Assembly: GCA_964559135.1 (NCBI GenBank)
Contig: CAZLGG010000100.1
Coordinates: 1 to 15,130, forward strand
From: DRQF01 sp964559135
Lineage (GTDB): Bacteria; Planctomycetota; GCA-002687715; DRQF01
DNA: 15,130 nt
Direction: 5' to 3'
Made by a program: the position numbers and the translations under genes. Within the stretch, counting starts at the first letter, position 1. Each line of letters opens with the position of its first letter. The notes under the pieces were generated by a model. That model made no database searches and had not been told where the DNA came from. It was given only the letters and a program-made list of their open reading frames with translations. Below, one piece after another: positions 12,595 through 15,130 of the stretch.

Positions 12595-14757
12595 ATGGGC
12601 CAGCTCATCGTTGCCCGCACGGCGCTTGTCGTTCCGATGGCCCTCACCCCACCTCGGGGAGGCGAAGCCACATCTTTCGCCGAACGTATTCAGCATCGCT
12701 CCTGGTGCGCGGCTCGGGGTCAAGGACACCCCGTTTGGCAAGAAGACGCCATCACCCTCGGCGAACTCGATGACACGGTGGAGGCGTTTCGCGATCGGGT
12801 GACGGGCGCCTCTCCAGATGGTTGGCGCCATTGGCGGGCGACGGGGCATGTCATCAACCTTCTGGGCCACGGTCGCGTCGGCGTGCAGACGAGGGGGACC
12901 CTCGTCGCCACGGCGAAGATCGAGTCCATCTCACTCACCCAATTCGGCGAGACCGCGGCCGCCTTGAGTTTGATGCTCAACTGGGAGATTCCGTCGACCG
13001 CCGAGGTTCTTGACCCTGATGCCCTGCTGGGCGCTCTTCGGGCTGCAACCCGGCTGAAACAAAAGGTGAGGCGACCCGGACGAAACGGCTTTTGTCTCGC
13101 GGCGGGGGCGGCCGCAGCGTGGCTAGACATCGAGGACCCTCGCTTGCAACCGTGGGCGACCCACGCCAAGGCGTTGGGCAATGCGCCGATTCAGCTCCAT
13201 GCGCGATCGCTCACACCGCAACTTTGGGGCATGCTCTATCGCGGGCGTGCCATGTTCCTCGGAGACCTCGTCCGCTGGCTGATCGACGGATCGACTTGCG
13301 GTGCACGACGGGAACCGTCCCTCGTGGTCTTCGAAGGCACCTGGGCGACTCATCTCACGGCAGTTGTGAGAGAAACGGAAGGAGCCAACGTCACGAATGC
13401 CTCCCTGGCCGAACGTATTGCACGGGCGGAAACGCGCAGCCATGCCCATCCCGGGCTCACGCGGCGACCGGCCCAGGTGGACCGAGAGGGCCGCCTGTTT
13501 GCCTTTTCGAGTCTTGGATTTGGTTGCGTCTCCTGCTTGGCGGATCTGGAGGATGCCCGCGGGAAGTGGTTCGAGCGCACCGACTGGCCGTTCCGCGTGA
13601 CGGGGATCTATCGATTCTTCTGGTTGGATGCCTTGGCGCGGCGCCTAGCGTCCTCGACGTTCTCCGAGGAGGCCGACGAGGCGGTGAGCCTGACCAACGA
13701 ACGGTATCGAGCGTTTCGCACGGCGGCGTGTGAGGTTCTCGGGGGTCCACGACGCCGCGTTCTACCGAACCAGGTGGGAGCCCGCACCATCCGGAAACGA
13801 GCCGTGGTCGCGACCGGGGCGGTCCTGGTCATCGTCATCATTCTGGGCGTGGTTCGGACGCGCGACATCCTCGACGACCCGGGGGCCCGACCCGCGGCGA
13901 GACCGTCCGCCAGCCGGGGGCTGCCCACGGCGGTGGTCAGGGCCTGCGACAGCGTGGCCTTCCTTCGCACCATGTACAGGTTCCGCCTCAAAGACGCCAT
14001 GCCCGGGGACGAACCCGTGGCCCGATGGGTCGAGGGCGCGGGCTTTCGATATGGCTCCCACGACATCGTTTCCTGTCGCCATGTCCTCGCCCCCTGGCTC
14101 GAGCAGGAGGAATGGAGCCATGCCGTGCCCGAGAGCCTCGAGACCGTTCACCTCGTCGGTTGGAACGACCAGGCTTTCGGTCAGAAAGAGGCTCGGAGGA
14201 TGCTCGTGGCTCTCGTTGGCCCGCGGCATCGTCTTCCTGATGAGGCGACCCTGTTCAAAAGCAAGTGTCTTTATCTGACCAACGCCCACAGGGGATCGCT
14301 GTTCACCGATTCGTCCGAATCACGACCAGACCTGCTCGAGGACATCGCCGTCCTGCGACTTCCACCGACGAGTTCGGTTCTCCCACCAGGATTGTCCATC
14401 GCACGGGGCCCAGCGGCGCGACCGGTGGTCGGGAAAGAGTTGTGGCTCGCGTCCTATCCAGACGGCTCCCGACAATTCCTCGATACGGTCGTTCAGAACA
14501 CGACTTGGGGTCGGATCACGAGCCATGACGCCTCTCGTGGCCAGTTCCAGGCCGACGCACGCTTTCAGCATGGATCCAGCGGTGGACCCTACCTGGACGC
14601 TCAGGGGCGGGTGGTGGGCATGGCCCAGCGATCCACCCACAAGAGCGGCGCATTCGGCGCCGAGGACGACGCCGACCCGCAGAATCTCGCATGGTCCGTC
14701 GATGCCGACGGGCTTGCGGTTCAGATCCGGGCCTTGCTCGAGGGGCACGGGCGGTGA
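12595..14757 (+). CDS. Membrane-anchored trypsin-like serine protease with large cytosolic N-terminal domain
   Basis: 720 residues. Residues 1-400 form a soluble domain I do not recognise. A single membrane helix spans 402-420 (RAVVATGAVLVIVIILGVV) and is preceded by a strongly basic stretch (RRRVLPNQVGARTIRKR), so the positive-inside rule puts the N-terminal domain in the cytoplasm and the C-terminal part outside. Residues about 445-715 are a trypsin/HtrA-like protease. H496 in DIVSCRHVLAP, D583 in LEDIAVLRL and S662 in FQHGSSGGPYLD form the expected triad, and GRVVGM follows the Ser motif as in the family. No PDZ domain is seen. There is no N-terminal signal peptide; the internal helix would serve as anchor. 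The N-terminal domain contains ISLTQFGETAAALSLMLNW (112-130), reminiscent of a segment of the CorA-like protein encoded nearby. The layout suggests an intracellular signal controlling an exported protease (inference). Substrate unknown. Confidence 0.85.
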   Translation: MGQLIVARTALVVPMALTPPRGGEATSFAERIQHRSWCAARGQGHPVWQEDAITLGELDDTVEAFRDRVTGASPDGWRHWRATGHVINLLGHGRVGVQTRGTLVATAKIESISLTQFGETAAALSLMLNWEIPSTAEVLDPDALLGALRAATRLKQKVRRPGRNGFCLAAGAAAAWLDIEDPRLQPWATHAKALGNAPIQLHARSLTPQLWGMLYRGRAMFLGDLVRWLIDGSTCGARREPSLVVFEGTWATHLTAVVRETEGANVTNASLAERIARAETRSHAHPGLTRRPAQVDREGRLFAFSSLGFGCVSCLADLEDARGKWFERTDWPFRVTGIYRFFWLDALARRLASSTFSEEADEAVSLTNERYRAFRTAACEVLGGPRRRVLPNQVGARTIRKRAVVATGAVLVIVIILGVVRTRDILDDPGARPAARPSASRGLPTAVVRACDSVAFLRTMYRFRLKDAMPGDEPVARWVEGAGFRYGSHDIVSCRHVLAPWLEQEEWSHAVPESLETVHLVGWNDQAFGQKEARRMLVALVGPRHRLPDEATLFKSKCLYLTNAHRGSLFTDSSESRPDLLEDIAVLRLPPTSSVLPPGLSIARGPAARPVVGKELWLASYPDGSRQFLDTVVQNTTWGRITSHDASRGQFQADARFQHGSSGGPYLDAQGRVVGMAQRSTHKSGAFGAEDDADPQNLAWSVDADGLAVQIRALLEGHGR

Positions 14758-14791
14758 AGGACGCTGTCCTGTCTTGGGGGGCCGGCGCCGC

Positions 14792-14812
14792 GGGTGGGCA
14801 GCGGGCCCACCC
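14792..14812. terminator. GC-rich hairpin between convergent genes
   Basis: Perfect 8-bp stem GGGTGGGC/GCCCACCC with a 5-nt loop in the 62-nt gap between the protease stop and the stop of the minus-strand edge gene. It is symmetrical enough to serve both strands. There is no T-tract, so it would be a weak or factor-assisted terminator. A smaller AGGAC-GCT-GTCCT hairpin lies at 14758-14770. Confidence 0.4.
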
Positions 14813-14819
14813 AGAGACT

Positions 14820-15130
14820 CTAGGGCGTCCTGCGGATCCGGCCTTCCAGGGCATCGAGATCCACATCGTCGCGGGTCAGCCGCAGACTTCGGGCGACCCC
14901 AATGCAGTGATCCAACTCCCCGATGCGAGCGGCCCCCACCGGCAGCGGTGCGCCCAGGGGCAGGTCTCGGCCCAAGGTGTCGAGCCCCAGGGCTGCCGCA
15001 ACCAGGCTCAGGCCCTCGGCACAGGCGTCGTGGGCCGCCTGGGTTTCATTCGCCAGGTGGAGAAGTTGGCAGCCATTGATGAGGGCGATGGCGAGATTGC
15101 GGACGGCGTCGGGGTCTTGGCTCCAGGTCC
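14820..15130 (-). CDS. C-terminal fragment of a helical, possibly TPR-like protein (5' end beyond window)
   Basis: The open frame enters from the right edge and stops at TAG 14822-14820; 102 residues are visible. The sequence is Ala/Leu/Gly-rich and helical: DAVRNLAIALINGCQLLHLA, then QAAHDACAEGLSLVAAALGL, then a loop (GRDLPLGAPLPVG) and IGELDHCIGVARSLRL. The last helix ends DDVDLDALEGRIRRTP. Paired helices of this spacing resemble tetratricopeptide repeats, but the fragment is too short for certainty. It converges on the protease gene, so it belongs to a separate transcription unit. No function is assigned. Confidence 0.6.
   Translation of the reverse strand, partial: TWSQDPDAVRNLAIALINGCQLLHLANETQAAHDACAEGLSLVAAALGLDTLGRDLPLGAPLPVGAARIGELDHCIGVARSLRLTRDDVDLDALEGRIRRTP

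Noticed and set aside
1..15130. CRISPR array, tRNA genes, insertion sequences
   Set aside because: No regularly spaced repeats, tRNA cloverleaf, transposase motifs or terminal inverted repeats were noticed on reading; cas1, cas2 and cas6 were not found either.

Overview
The window comes from a GC-rich bacterium. Gene density is high, cas junctions overlap by 4 nt, Shine-Dalgarno (SD) sites are GGAG-like, and a sigma70-type promoter is visible. The lineage cannot be fixed from sequence alone. A Gram-negative such as a myxobacterium, planctomycete or relative would fit, but that is a guess.

Positions 1-8430, all on the minus strand, hold a type III-D-like CRISPR-Cas effector operon. In transcription order it encodes a Card1/Can2-like CARF nuclease, a Cas10 with an intact GGDD cyclase motif but no HD nuclease, a single Cas7, a Csx10-type Cas5 with a long helical tail that may be a fused small subunit, a tandem double Cas7, Csx19, and a TIGR03986-type RAMP protein that runs off the left edge. 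Every junction from cas10 to csx19 is a 4-nt ATGA overlap. A consensus-like promoter (TTGACA, 17 bp, TATGAA) sits just upstream of the CARF gene. The layout resembles the III-D variant whose subunits are a Cas7-Cas5-Cas11 fusion, Cas7-2x, Csx19 and Cas7-insertion, except that here Cas7 and Cas5(-Cas11) are separate genes. No cas1, cas2, cas6 or CRISPR array lies in the window.

Positions 8479-14757 hold accessory genes. Directly upstream of the operon is a 520-residue protein with a large soluble part, a charged helical region and two C-terminal membrane helices, a CorA-like topology known among type III effectors. Divergent from it is a 119-residue all-helical protein of unknown function. Next comes a complete CCA-tRNA nucleotidyltransferase with an HD domain (minus strand), which looks like a housekeeping gene inside the cluster. 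After that is a 720-residue protein (plus strand) with a ~400-residue predicted cytosolic domain, one membrane helix and a periplasmic trypsin-like protease domain with a recognisable His-Asp-Ser triad. The right edge carries the C-terminus of a helical, possibly TPR-like protein (minus strand).

Working model (inference): target RNA binding by the III-D complex activates Cas10 to make a nucleotide messenger. The messenger triggers the CARF nuclease and possibly one or two membrane effectors, the CorA-like protein and the membrane-anchored protease. The most novel element is this pair of membrane proteins, whose soluble domains share a weak by-eye pattern.
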